DNA of 64,000 nt from Mycobacterium parmense. GTDB lineage: Bacteria > Actinomycetota > Actinomycetes > Mycobacteriales > Mycobacteriaceae. Under the pieces are notes generated by a model. It saw only the letters and a list, made by a program, of their open reading frames with translations. It was not told the origin of the DNA and did not search any database. The stretch lies in assembly GCF_010730575.1 (NCBI RefSeq), contig NZ_AP022614.1:3596001-3660000 (forward strand), in the 5' to 3' direction. A program made the position numbers and the translations under genes. Each line of letters begins with the position of its first letter. Position 1 is the first letter of the stretch. Positions 36,398-44,791 of this stretch are shown here, in pieces.

Positions 36398-36892
36398 TCA
36401 CCGAGCAGCGGGCGTCAGCCACTTCTCGAACGCGATCGGCCGAAACGGCCCCCAGGACGGCAGCGGATCGGGCGGCACGCGGGTGTAGCCCGTGGCGTCG
36501 TAGAGGGCCTCCGCCTCGGGTTGCCGATTGCCGGTGATCAGGTACAGCCGCCGGTAGCCGCGCGCGGCGGCCTCGGCCTCCAACGCCGCCAGCAGCGCCT
36601 TCGCGTAGCCGCGCCGCCGGTGCGCGCTGTCGGTCCAGATCCGCTTGAGTTCGGCGGTCTGCGCGTCGTATCGCTGGAAGGCGCCGCCGACGACCGGGAC
36701 GCCGTCCAGCACGCCGACCAGCATCCCGCCGTCCGGCGCGGCCAACGCGGTCGCCGGGACCGGCAGCCACTGCAGGTGGATGTCCGGCGTGCCGCCGTAG
36801 CGCTGCGCGTACTCGACGGCCAATTCTGCCAGCAGGGGCTGGGCCAGCGGATCGTCGTGGGTCGCGGACACGAAGTGCAGCGGGCCGGGCAT
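36398..36892 (-). CDS. GNAT-family N-acetyltransferase
   Basis: This 164-residue acetyltransferase shows the acetyl-CoA loop TDSAHRRRGYAKALLAALE (R/Q-x-x-G-x-A pattern RRRGYA) and LYLITGNRQPEAEALYDATGY near the end. The substrate is unknown. ATG 36892 is directly preceded by GGAGGA with almost no spacing; an in-frame GTG eight codons later (VSATHDD) is possible. It lies 48 bp after a methyltransferase gene on the same strand, probably co-transcribed. Confidence 0.82.
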   Translation of the reverse strand: MPGPLHFVSATHDDPLAQPLLAELAVEYAQRYGGTPDIHLQWLPVPATALAAPDGGMLVGVLDGVPVVGGAFQRYDAQTAELKRIWTDSAHRRRGYAKALLAALEAEAAARGYRRLYLITGNRQPEAEALYDATGYTRVPPDPLPSWGPFRPIAFEKWLTPAAR

Positions 36893-36939
36893 TCCTCCAT
36901 TCTTGCCGGATGGTCCGGGCGCGGCGAAGGAGAGCGACG

Positions 36940-37836
36940 TCAGCAACGCCGCGGCGGTCTGCGGGCGGCCAGCCGCGCGGCGGTGACGTATTTCGGGATG
37001 AACAACGAGTCGCCCGGATTGTGGTGCGGCCGTTCCAGCCCTAGGACGCCGCGTATCTCCGTGGCGTCGCGGGCCGTGGTTTCCCAGCCGAGCTCTGTCA
37101 AATACTCAGGCACATAACGGTATTCGCCTGGATGGGTGAGGCTGGCCAGGTCGACGTCCAGGCCGTGGCGCTGCCAGCAGTCGACGTAGGCGCGTTCCGC
37201 CTCGAGCTGCAGCGGGTTCCAGGCCGGCAGGTGGTCGGCGGCGAACCGGCTGCCGGCCGCACTGGCCGAGGACAGCGACTGCAAAAGACGATGCTGGCGC
37301 TCCGGCGTCAGGTACCCGACCAGAAGCTGCTCGGCGATCCACACGGTGGCCCGGGTGTCGTCGAAACCCACCCGTCGCAGCGCCGCCACCCAATCCTGGC
37401 CCAGGTCAACGCCGACCGCGCACCGGTTGGCGGTCACCCCGGCGCCCAGGCCGCGCAGCACCTCGGATTTGAAATCCAGCGTCTCGGGCCGTTCGACCTC
37501 GTAGACGGTGGTGCCGCGCGGCCACCACAGCCGGTAGGGCCGGGTGTCCAGACCGGACGCCAGGATCACCACCTGACGGATGCCCGCCCGGACCGCTTCG
37601 GCGAGGAAGTCGTCCGAACAGCGGGTGTGCGCCACGACGATGTCGATCAGGGCGGCCAGCTGCGGGTCGCTGCCGCCATCGGTCGCGAACGTGCGGTCGT
37701 CGATCATCCGGGCGAGATAGTCCGCCCCTGCGGCGCGCACCAGCGGATCGGCGAACGGATCGTGCAGCAGCCCCGCGCCGGTCGCGATCGCCCTCGCGGT
37801 GGCGGCGAACGCGGCGGTCGTCGGGACGGGTGCCAT
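36940..37836 (-). CDS. class I SAM-dependent methyltransferase (LCM-like mycobacterial family)
   Basis: This 298-residue protein belongs to the large mycobacterial family of leucine-carboxyl-methyltransferase-like enzymes: ATARAIATGAGLLHDPFADPL at the N-terminus, the SAM site VVILASGLDTRPYRL and YEVERPETLDFK, then WIAEQLLVGYLTPERQ. Known members modify small molecules or cell-wall components but most are uncharacterised. ATG 37836, 5 bp after the DUF3054 stop, so an operon DUF3054-methyltransferase-GNAT is likely. Confidence 0.88.
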   Translation of the reverse strand: MAPVPTTAAFAATARAIATGAGLLHDPFADPLVRAAGADYLARMIDDRTFATDGGSDPQLAALIDIVVAHTRCSDDFLAEAVRAGIRQVVILASGLDTRPYRLWWPRGTTVYEVERPETLDFKSEVLRGLGAGVTANRCAVGVDLGQDWVAALRRVGFDDTRATVWIAEQLLVGYLTPERQHRLLQSLSSASAAGSRFAADHLPAWNPLQLEAERAYVDCWQRHGLDVDLASLTHPGEYRYVPEYLTELGWETTARDATEIRGVLGLERPHHNPGDSLFIPKYVTAARLAARRPPRRC

Positions 37837-37841
37837 CGATC

Positions 37842-38210
37842 TCAGGCGTCGGAGCGGCGCCGCGCGAGTCCGACGGCCGCGCGCCAGCCGAGCAGCAGCA
37901 AGGCCGTCACGGACGACGCCACGACCACGAAACTGGCCGCCACCCCGGCGGAAGTGGCCTTGCGCAACACCATGCCGACCACCACGGTGCACGACCAGAC
38001 CACGACTCCGGTGGGAAACACGGCGGTGGGCCGGCGCCAGCCCCGCGAAACCAGCCAGCCCAGGACGGTCCCGCTGAGAAACGGCCAGGCCGTGGTCGCG
38101 ACCCCGGTGGCACTGAGCCCTTCGTCGTGGCTGCGACGCCCCACCGCGCAGAACACCAGCACGCCGATGACGTCCACAGCCAGCCAGGACGGCCACCGGA
38201 GCCTAAGCAT
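37842..38210 (-). CDS. DUF3054 membrane protein
   Basis: This 122-residue protein has four hydrophobic segments and DUF3054 features: VDVIGVLVFCAVGRRSHDEG, AWPFLSGTVLGWLVSR and FPTGVVVWSCTVVVGMVLR. The R-R-S-H-D-E-G motif after helix 1 is typical of the family. Function unknown; it is an inner-membrane protein. First gene of the minus-strand trio ending with the GNAT gene, divergent from fadE7. Confidence 0.85.
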   Translation of the reverse strand: MLRLRWPSWLAVDVIGVLVFCAVGRRSHDEGLSATGVATTAWPFLSGTVLGWLVSRGWRRPTAVFPTGVVVWSCTVVVGMVLRKATSAGVAASFVVVASSVTALLLLGWRAAVGLARRRSDA

Positions 38211-38326
38211 GAAGCGAGACTACCGGGCAGCGGTGCCGTTCTTTGCGTCCCGGGCGGCGCGATTGGCCGGCGGACAGGTGCTCAACTGCGCGGCCTGGCC
38301 ACGGCGATTAGTGGCAGGCTGATTCC

Positions 38327-39511
38327 ATGAGCACTCAGACACCCCCCGCCTTCGATCGAGACGACCCCCTGGGCCTCGACGCCTCGCTGTCCGACGACGA
38401 ACTCGCGGTCCGCGACACGGTCAGGAAGTTCTGCGCCGAACACGTGCTTCCCCACATCGCGGAGTGGTTCGAGATCGGTGACCTGCCGGTTCGCGAACTC
38501 GCCAAGCACTTCGGCAAACTCGGCCTGCTCGGGATGCACCTGCACGGCTATGGCTGCGGCGGCGCGTCGGCGGTGCACTACGGGCTGGCGTGCACCGAAC
38601 TCGAGGCCGCCGACTCCGGCATCCGGTCCATGGTGTCGGTGCAGGGGTCGCTGGCGATGTTCGCCATCTGGCGGTTCGGGTCCGAGGAGCAGAAACAGGA
38701 GTGGCTACCCGGTATGGCGGCGGGCGAACGGCTCGGCTGCTTCGGGTTGACGGAGCCCGACGTCGGGTCCGACCCGGCCGCGATGACCACCCGGGCACGC
38801 CGGGACGGGTCGGACTGGGTGCTCAACGGCCGCAAGCTGTGGATCACCAACGGCTCGGTAGCCGACGTCGCGGTCGTGTGGGCGGCCACCGACGACGGTG
38901 TCCGGGGCTTCCTCGTCCCCACGCAGACCGCCGGATTCACCGCCAACACCATTCATCACAAGCTGTCGCTGCGCGCGTCGATCACCAGCGAGCTGGTGCT
39001 CGACGACGTGCGGCTGCCCGCCGACGCGATCCTGCCCGAGGCGCGCGGGCTGCGCGGGCCGCTGTCGTGCCTGTCCGAGGCGCGCTACGGGATCATCTGG
39101 GGATCCATGGGAGCGGCCCGCTCGGCCTGGCAGGCCGCGCTCGACTACGCCACGCAGCGCACCCAGTTCGGGCGCCCGATCGCCGGATTCCAGCTCACCC
39201 AAGCCAAACTCGTCGACATGGCGGTCGAGTTGCACAAGGGACAGCTGCTTTCGTTGCACCTCGGGCGGCTCAAAGACGGCCCAGGTCTGCGCCCCGAACA
39301 GGTGAGCTTCGGCAAGCTCAACAACACCCGAGAGGCGATCAAGATTTGCCGCACCGCACGAACGATATTGGGCGGCAACGGGATATCACTGGAGTATCCG
39401 GTCATCCGGCACATGGTGAACCTGGAATCGGTGCTGACCTACGAGGGCACCCCCGAGATGCATCAGCTGGTTCTGGGCCAGGCGTTCACGGGCAGCGACG
39501 CCTTCCGCTGA
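38327..39511 (+). CDS. fadE7: acyl-CoA dehydrogenase FadE7-like (glutaryl-CoA dehydrogenase type)
   Basis: This 394-residue flavoenzyme resembles glutaryl-CoA dehydrogenases: LGCFGLTEPDVGSDPAAMTT (FAD/substrate), RKLWITNGSVADVAVVWA, the Arg region RYGIIWGSMGAA, and the catalytic-base segment TYEGTPEMHQLVLGQAFTG, whose Glu aligns with the glutaryl-CoA dehydrogenase base. Position next to an Rv0398c-like gene fits Rv0400c (fadE7). Start ATG 38327. A second acyl-CoA dehydrogenase follows after 20 bp. Confidence 0.88.
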   Translation: MSTQTPPAFDRDDPLGLDASLSDDELAVRDTVRKFCAEHVLPHIAEWFEIGDLPVRELAKHFGKLGLLGMHLHGYGCGGASAVHYGLACTELEAADSGIRSMVSVQGSLAMFAIWRFGSEEQKQEWLPGMAAGERLGCFGLTEPDVGSDPAAMTTRARRDGSDWVLNGRKLWITNGSVADVAVVWAATDDGVRGFLVPTQTAGFTANTIHHKLSLRASITSELVLDDVRLPADAILPEARGLRGPLSCLSEARYGIIWGSMGAARSAWQAALDYATQRTQFGRPIAGFQLTQAKLVDMAVELHKGQLLSLHLGRLKDGPGLRPEQVSFGKLNNTREAIKICRTARTILGGNGISLEYPVIRHMVNLESVLTYEGTPEMHQLVLGQAFTGSDAFR

Positions 39512-39531
39512 CGATCCGACAGGAGCACCGC

Positions 39532-40680
39532 ATGGCCGCGCGTCTCGAATACACCTCCGAGCATCACCAATTTCGCGAACTGGTACGGGAATTCGTGCGA
39601 CACACGGTCGTTCCGGCGCATGAGGAGGCCGAACGGCAGGGTCGCTGGGACCGGTCGTTGTTCGCAGAGGCGGGCAAGCTCGGCCTGCTGGGCTTTTCGG
39701 TGCCCGAGGACTTCGGCGGGCCGGGAGTCGACGACTTCCGGTACAACGCGATCCTCATCGACGAATTGCAGCGGGCGGGCGCGGCGGCCGAATCGATCGC
39801 CTTCACCCTGCAGAACGACATCGTGCTGCCCTACCTCACCGATCTGACCACCCCCGAGCAGCAGCGGCGCTGGCTGCCCGGCGTGGTCACCGGCGAGACG
39901 GTGCTCGGCATCGCGATGACCGAGCCCGGCACGGGCAGCGATTTGGCGGGTATCCGGACGTCGGCGGTCCGGGACGGCGACGAATACGTGGTCAACGGGG
40001 CCAAGACGTTCATCTCCAACGGGCAGAGCGGCGACCTGTTCGTCGTCGCGGTGCGCACCTCGCCGGACCGGCACAAGGGGCTGTCACTGCTGGTGGTCGA
40101 CGCGGATACGCCGGGGTTCTCGCGCGGACGCAACCTGGAAAAGATCGGCCTGCACGCCCAGGACACCAGCGAGCTCACTTTCACCGACATGCGGGTGCCC
40201 GCCGGCAATCTGCTCGGCCAGGAAGGCGCGGGCTTCTACCAATTGGTGGGCAACCTGCCGCAGGAGCGACTCGCGCTCGGGGTCGGCGCGGTGGCCGCCG
40301 CGGAGAGCGTCCTGGCCCAGACGCTGGACTACGTCCGCGAGCGCAAGGCGTTCGGTACGCCGATCGGCAGCTTCCAGAACAGCCAGTTCGTGCTCGCCGA
40401 GCTGGCGACCGAAATCGACATCGCCAGAACGTATCTCGATGACTGTCTGGCTCAGCATCTCACCGGTGACCTGACCGCCGCGCGCGCCGCGCGGTTGAAG
40501 TGGTGGACCACCGATCTGCAGGTGCGCACCGCCGACCGCTGCCTGCAGCTACACGGCGGCTATGGCTACATGCGGGAGTACAGCGTGTCGCGCGCGTTCG
40601 TCGACGCCCGCATCCAGACGATCTACGGCGGGACCAACGAGATCATGAAGACCATCATCGCCAAGGACCTCGGAATCTGA
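39532..40680 (+). CDS. acyl-CoA dehydrogenase (long-chain/isovaleryl type)
   Basis: This 382-residue acyl-CoA dehydrogenase has the FAD motif IAMTEPGTGSDLAGIRT, FISNGQSGDLFVVAVRT, and C-terminal LQLHGGYGYMREYSVSRAF and IYGGTNEIMKTIIAKDLG. The usual base of IYEGT is Gly here; in long-chain and isovaleryl dehydrogenases the base sits instead in a Q/L-E-R-L segment, present as LPQERLALGVG. ATG 39532 follows a good AGGAGC site. Co-transcribed with the upstream FadE7-like gene, suggesting consecutive steps in a branched or dicarboxylic acyl-CoA pathway. Confidence 0.87.
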   Translation: MAARLEYTSEHHQFRELVREFVRHTVVPAHEEAERQGRWDRSLFAEAGKLGLLGFSVPEDFGGPGVDDFRYNAILIDELQRAGAAAESIAFTLQNDIVLPYLTDLTTPEQQRRWLPGVVTGETVLGIAMTEPGTGSDLAGIRTSAVRDGDEYVVNGAKTFISNGQSGDLFVVAVRTSPDRHKGLSLLVVDADTPGFSRGRNLEKIGLHAQDTSELTFTDMRVPAGNLLGQEGAGFYQLVGNLPQERLALGVGAVAAAESVLAQTLDYVRERKAFGTPIGSFQNSQFVLAELATEIDIARTYLDDCLAQHLTGDLTAARAARLKWWTTDLQVRTADRCLQLHGGYGYMREYSVSRAFVDARIQTIYGGTNEIMKTIIAKDLGI

Positions 40681-40717
40681 TGACCACCGACTCGACCGGC
40701 CACGCACACCTGTTCAA

Positions 40718-41332
40718 ATGAGAGCCATGAGACTTCGGAGCATGATCGCGGCGATGTCGTTGGCCCTCGCGGTGGGGACGCCGTCCGCCGGCGCCGCGCC
40801 CAGCGTCACGCTGCCCCCGATGACGTCCGGCGGCGGCGGACCGCTCATCGGTGGCGGCAACAACGCGGGGATCGCCGGCCAGTTGACCAGCCTGAACGAT
40901 CCCAACGTCCAGGAGGCGGACGGCACGGACGCCGCGCAGTTCATCACGGCCGCCGGAGCGGTCGCCGACACCCAGCTCGCGGCGCCCTTCGGGCTGCTGC
41001 GCCGGGCGATGTCGTGCCAGACGAACAACGCCGGGTTCGGGGCCCGCGCCTTCCGCCGCAAGGACGGTCTCTGGGGTGGGGCGATGCTGGTGGCGGCCAA
41101 GAGCGCCACCCCCAACGTCGACGACCTGGCGAACTGCGAGAAGACCAACTGGCGCCGGGCGACGGCGGGCACGCAGACGTCGGGTTGCAACAGCGGCTGG
41201 GTCACCCCGAACTCGTTCGCGAGCCGCAACGGCGCCGAGGCTTACTACATCCTGCTCGCCGGCACGGCCGACGACTTCTGCACCGCGCTGAACGCCAAGT
41301 ACAAGACGAACGCGAGCACCTGGCCGTTCTAA
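40718..41332 (+). CDS. secreted protein (Rv0398c-like)
   Basis: This 204-residue protein has a Sec signal peptide (MRLRSMIAAMSLALAVGTPSAGA) and a Gly/Pro-rich N-terminus (PPMTSGGGGPLIGGGNN). The mature protein carries four cysteines (MSCQ, ANCE, SGCN, DFCT). No family is recognised beyond similarity by place and design to the secreted protein Rv0398c near fadE7. ATG 40718 or 40727 may start it. The 3' end is overlapped on the opposite strand by the leaderless frame starting in the SOS box. Confidence 0.72.
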   Translation: MRAMRLRSMIAAMSLALAVGTPSAGAAPSVTLPPMTSGGGGPLIGGGNNAGIAGQLTSLNDPNVQEADGTDAAQFITAAGAVADTQLAAPFGLLRRAMSCQTNNAGFGARAFRRKDGLWGGAMLVAAKSATPNVDDLANCEKTNWRRATAGTQTSGCNSGWVTPNSFASRNGAEAYYILLAGTADDFCTALNAKYKTNASTWPF

Positions 41333-41390
41333 AGGGCGGCGGATTGAAAATCGGCGGGATCAACGCACCCCACCACTTCGGCATCGTCCG

Positions 41391-41412
41391 ATCGAACATA
41401 TGTTCGATTATA
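41391..41412 (-). promoter_or_regulatory. LexA (SOS) box with -10 and leaderless ATG, gene apparently lost
   Basis: ATCGAACATATGTTCGAT (41391-41408) is a perfect 18-bp palindrome and matches the mycobacterial LexA consensus TCGAAC-N4-GTTCGA. On the minus strand a perfect TATAAT (41412-41407) overlaps it, and 7 nt later comes ATG (41399) inside the palindrome, the spacing of a leaderless transcript. The frame from this ATG (MFDRTMPKWWGALIPP...) runs 65 codons to 41202, antisense to the end of the secreted-protein gene, and does not look like a real protein. In H37Rv a 13E12-repeat gene sits beside ndhA, so this may be its orphan promoter. The rest of the 41333-41565 gap shows nothing else. Confidence 0.75.
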
Positions 41413-41565
41413 GCGGGATGGGTCGACTACAGTTACCTTCGCGTGGCTGGCCCGCACCGCCAGCCCTTGTAGCGTGAGCTCGGCAAGATGGCCGGAGACC
41501 TTATCCCGCCGCTGGACGGTGCCAAGTCTTACGGTGGAGATGCGCCGGCACAGAGAGGGGTGAGC

Positions 41566-42954
41566 ATGTCGCATCGAGTTGTCATCATCGGGAGCGGATT
41601 CGGCGGACTGAACGCGGCGAGGGCTCTCAGGCGGGTCCCCAAAGGAAGCCAAGTCGACGTCACTCTGATCTCGAAGACGACCACGCACTTGTTCCAGCCG
41701 CTGCTGTACCAAGTGGCGACGGGCATCCTGTCCGAAGGCGACATCGCGCCCACCACCAGGCTGATCCTGCGCAAGCAGAAGAACATCCGCGTTCTGTGGG
41801 GTGAAGTCACCTCCGTCGACCTCAAAGCTAAGACGGTCACGTCCCACCTGATGGGAATGGATACGGTGACGCCGTACGACAGCCTGATAGTGGCCGCCGG
41901 CGCGCAGCAGTCCTACTTCGGCCACGACGAGTACGCCGCCTTCGCGCCCGGCATGAAGACCATCGACGACGCCCTCGAGCTCCGCGGCCGGATCCTGGGT
42001 GCATTCGAGGCCGCCGAGGTCGCCACCGACCCCGCCGAGCGACGGCGCCGACTCACCTTCGTGGTGGTCGGCGCCGGGCCCACCGGTGTCGAATTGGCCG
42101 GCGAGATCGTGCAACTCGCCGAGCGGACCCTGGCCGGCGCATTCCGGACCATCACGCCCAGCGACTGCCGGGTCATCCTGCTCGATGCGGCGCCCGCGGT
42201 GCTGCCGCCGATGGGCCCCAAGCTGGGTGCCATCGCGCAGCGCCGGTTGCAGAAGATGGACGTCGAGGTGCAGCTCGACGCCATGGTGACCGCCGTCGAC
42301 TACATGGGCATCACGGTCAAGGAGAAGGACGGCAGCGAACGGCGCATCGAGTGCGCCTGCAAGGTGTGGGCGGCCGGCGTGCAGGCCAGCTCGCTGGGCA
42401 GGATGATCGCCGAACAATCCGACGGGACCGAAACCGACCGTGCCGGAAGGGTGCTCGTCGAACCCGACCTCACCGTCAAGGGCCATCCATACGTCTTCAT
42501 CGTCGGCGACCTGATGTCCGTGCCAGGCGTTCCGGGCATGGCGCAGGGCGCAATCCAGGGAGCGCACTACGCGGCCACGACGATCAAGAACGCGGTCAAA
42601 GGCGCCGACAAGCTGGGCAACCGCAAGCCGTTCGCCTACCACGACAAGGGCAGCATGGCACTCGTCTCCCGCTACAGCGCCGTCGCCAAGGTCGGCAAGC
42701 TGGAGTTCGGCGGGTTCATCGCCTGGCTGGCCTGGCTGCTGCTGCATCTGTACTACCTTGTGGGCCACCGGAACCGGGTCGCCGCCATGTTCGCCTGGGG
42801 GATTTCCTTCCTGGGCCGCACGCGCGGCCAGATGGCCATCACCAGCCAGATGATCTATGCGCGCCCGGTGGTCAATTGGGTGGAGCAACAGACGCAGGGA
42901 ACGCTGGCGGCGGCCGAGCGTGCGGAAGAGGCTGAACAGAGGGCGACGGGCTAA
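41566..42954 (+). CDS. ndhA: type II NADH dehydrogenase
   Basis: This 462-residue non-proton-pumping NADH:quinone oxidoreductase has two dinucleotide folds, HRVVIIGSGFGGLNAAR for FAD and FVVVGAGPTGVELAGEI for NADH, the quinone-site region TTTHLFQPLLYQVATG, the FAD-binding FIVGDLMSVPG and AQGAIQGAHYAA, and a hydrophobic C-terminal membrane anchor (WLAWLLLHLYYLVG). GAGAGGGG lies before ATG 41566. Mycobacteria have ndh and ndhA; the neighbourhood fits ndhA (Rv0392c), though paralogue identity is not certain. Confidence 0.92.
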   Translation: MSHRVVIIGSGFGGLNAARALRRVPKGSQVDVTLISKTTTHLFQPLLYQVATGILSEGDIAPTTRLILRKQKNIRVLWGEVTSVDLKAKTVTSHLMGMDTVTPYDSLIVAAGAQQSYFGHDEYAAFAPGMKTIDDALELRGRILGAFEAAEVATDPAERRRRLTFVVVGAGPTGVELAGEIVQLAERTLAGAFRTITPSDCRVILLDAAPAVLPPMGPKLGAIAQRRLQKMDVEVQLDAMVTAVDYMGITVKEKDGSERRIECACKVWAAGVQASSLGRMIAEQSDGTETDRAGRVLVEPDLTVKGHPYVFIVGDLMSVPGVPGMAQGAIQGAHYAATTIKNAVKGADKLGNRKPFAYHDKGSMALVSRYSAVAKVGKLEFGGFIAWLAWLLLHLYYLVGHRNRVAAMFAWGISFLGRTRGQMAITSQMIYARPVVNWVEQQTQGTLAAAERAEEAEQRATG

Positions 42955-43036
42955 CCAATTCTCCTCAGCGCCAGTTTGCGGGTGCTAGAGTCCCGGCTCG
43001 GGGCAAGGGAAGACACATCCGGGAGGACTCACGATC

Positions 43037-43300
43037 ATGCAGATCTCTAAGGCACGACTTGCGGTCGCGGGGGTACTGACGGCCACCGCTTTCAGCGTTC
43101 TCGGCGCCGGAACCGCCTACGCCGTCCAGGAACACATGTTCAACGCGCGCAACGATCTGCAGCAGGGGCTCGGCGAACTGCAGCAGGCCGAATCCGACAA
43201 GGGCGGCCACCGCGAGCAGGCGATCAACCTGGTGCAGCAGGCCATCGACCAGGTGAACCAGGGCATCCAGTACGCCCAGCAGCACCCGAACGGTCAATAA
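43037..43300 (+). CDS. small secreted helical protein
   Basis: This 87-residue protein has a signal peptide (ARLAVAGVLTATAFSVLGAGTAYA) and a mature helical part rich in Gln: FNARNDLQQGLGELQQAESDKGGHREQAINLVQQAIDQV in overlapping pieces, with the motif DKGGHR in the middle. The same DKGGHR-A-x(6)-A-x-x-V-x-x-GI pattern occurs in small exported proteins of other bacteria; function unknown. GGGAGG lies 10 nt before ATG 43037. No partner gene is evident. Confidence 0.8.
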   Translation: MQISKARLAVAGVLTATAFSVLGAGTAYAVQEHMFNARNDLQQGLGELQQAESDKGGHREQAINLVQQAIDQVNQGIQYAQQHPNGQ

Positions 43301-43405
43301 GCCCGTCGCCTGACGGCGCCCCTCGTTGACGCGTCCGGCGGATGCCAATCGCTGGCCCCCGGCCGGCGAGCGGTTCGGATGGGTGCGTCCGTTGCGCGAG
43401 CGGTC

Positions 43406-44596
43406 TCACGAGGCGATGAGCCGTACCGGGAGGTGGCTGTGGCGGTGGATGATGTTGTTGACCGCCCAGGTCGGTTCTGCGGCGAGCTCGATGCGGTCGA
43501 CGAGGCCGATCAGGGCTTTGAGCATGGCGGTGGTTTCCAGCCGGGCCAGGCCTTGGCCGGCGCAGGCGTGGGCGCCGTTGCCGAAGCCTAGGTGGCGTCC
43601 GGCTTCGTTGCGGATGTCGAAGACGTTCGGGGCCTCCCACTCGAGTTCGTCGCGGTTGGCTGAGGCGTACATCACCAACACCCGAGCGCCCGCGGGAATG
43701 GACGCACCACCGATCTCTTTGCTGCACAGAGTCTTTCGGGTGAAGGCGCGAATCGGCGACTCAAATCGCACCACTTCGTTTACGGCATTGGCCATCAGCG
43801 AGGGCTCATTCTTGAGCAGGTGCCATTGCTCCGGGTGCGTGGCAAAGAGATATATGGCGCTCGAGATGGCGCTGATGGTGGTATCCAACGACGGGGCTAT
43901 GTAGTCGACCAGCAGTGGCGGCACTTCTTCTGCGGTCAGGGTTCCGTCGGTGACGGCGGTGAGAAGTTCGTGCGCCATGCTGCCGGGCAGCACGTCGCGG
44001 TCACGTACGACACTTCGCGCGAAGCGCAGCATCTGCAGGCTGCGCGGCACGGCTTTGAGGGCCTGCCAGTTCGGTGGGCCGAGAATGTCGAAAGTCGCTG
44101 CGGCCCAGTCGAGTAGATGATCGCGTTGATTTCGTGGCCACCCGACCAGATCCGGAACGACGGCCAGCGGGAGAGCGGTAGCCAGGTCACTCACCGCGTC
44201 AACCCTGCCCCGGCTCACTGCGTGCTCGACGATGGCGCAGGCCCGTGCGTCGATGTCGTCACCCAGGGCGCGCAGCGCGCGGGGCATCAACCTGTGCGCG
44301 ACGAGCTTGCGGCGTCGGTCGTGTTCGGCACCGTCGCTGTTGAGTGTGGTCCCGCGCGACAGCCGATTGGCGATGACGTTGGCCGCAACCCCATGTCCGG
44401 AGGCGTACTGTCCGTCGTCGCGCAGGGTGGCCTTGCACTCGGCGTAACGCGGCAGAGCGTAGAGGCGATGGCGGGCAAGCCATACAGCCGGTCCCAGATT
44501 CCGAATGGCGCGGTAGTGGGGGTAGGGGTCACGGATTGCTGAGGCGCTGTAGATGCTGGGCCGATACACCGGCACATTTGCAGAATGACGGATCAC
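43406..44596 (-). CDS. cytochrome P450
   Basis: This 396-residue soluble P450 has the haem-thiolate motif FGNGAHACAGQGLARLE, the K-helix E-x-x-R as NEVVRFESP, and an I-helix APSLDTTISAIS that keeps D-T-T but lacks the usual Gly of A-G-x-D/E-T-T. GTG 44596 is chosen because AGGAGCC lies 7 nt upstream; an ATG at 44632 opens the frame further. It is divergent from a TetR regulator with a palindromic intergenic region. No ferredoxin gene is adjacent. The substrate is unknown. The pair is not in this place in H37Rv. Confidence 0.9.
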   Translation of the reverse strand: MIRHSANVPVYRPSIYSASAIRDPYPHYRAIRNLGPAVWLARHRLYALPRYAECKATLRDDGQYASGHGVAANVIANRLSRGTTLNSDGAEHDRRRKLVAHRLMPRALRALGDDIDARACAIVEHAVSRGRVDAVSDLATALPLAVVPDLVGWPRNQRDHLLDWAAATFDILGPPNWQALKAVPRSLQMLRFARSVVRDRDVLPGSMAHELLTAVTDGTLTAEEVPPLLVDYIAPSLDTTISAISSAIYLFATHPEQWHLLKNEPSLMANAVNEVVRFESPIRAFTRKTLCSKEIGGASIPAGARVLVMYASANRDELEWEAPNVFDIRNEAGRHLGFGNGAHACAGQGLARLETTAMLKALIGLVDRIELAAEPTWAVNNIIHRHSHLPVRLIAS

Positions 44597-44706
44597 GCGA
44601 TGGCTCCTACCCGTGGTCGGCGGTGCGGGCATGCGCCGAGGTGGCGGCGAGGTCGCGGCCCGCGACCATGTCGGTGTGGTCGGGTCTGACCACCACCGGC
44701 AAAGTT

Positions 44707-44762
44707 GAGGAAATCGTCATACACGAGCATATTGTCAGAAGATACTAACTGACGAAATCCTC
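44707..44762. promoter_or_regulatory. putative TetR operator between P450 and TetR genes
   Basis: GAGGAAATCGTCA (44707-44719) and TGACGAAATCCTC (44750-44762) form an inverted repeat with 11 of 13 pairs matching. Inside it lies a second pair, GTCAG (44734-44738) and CTGAC (44749-44753). The block is AT-rich and sits 30 bp before the TetR start, in the shared promoter region of the divergent genes. Confidence 0.55.
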
Positions 44763-44791
44763 AGCAAGGAGTCCGCTGGTATTCTCCGCTC

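Noticed and set aside
41202..41399. 65-codon frame from the SOS-box ATG as a real protein
   Set aside because: After MPKWWGALIPP it becomes Arg/Ser-rich antisense sequence; kept only as part of the orphan promoter observation.
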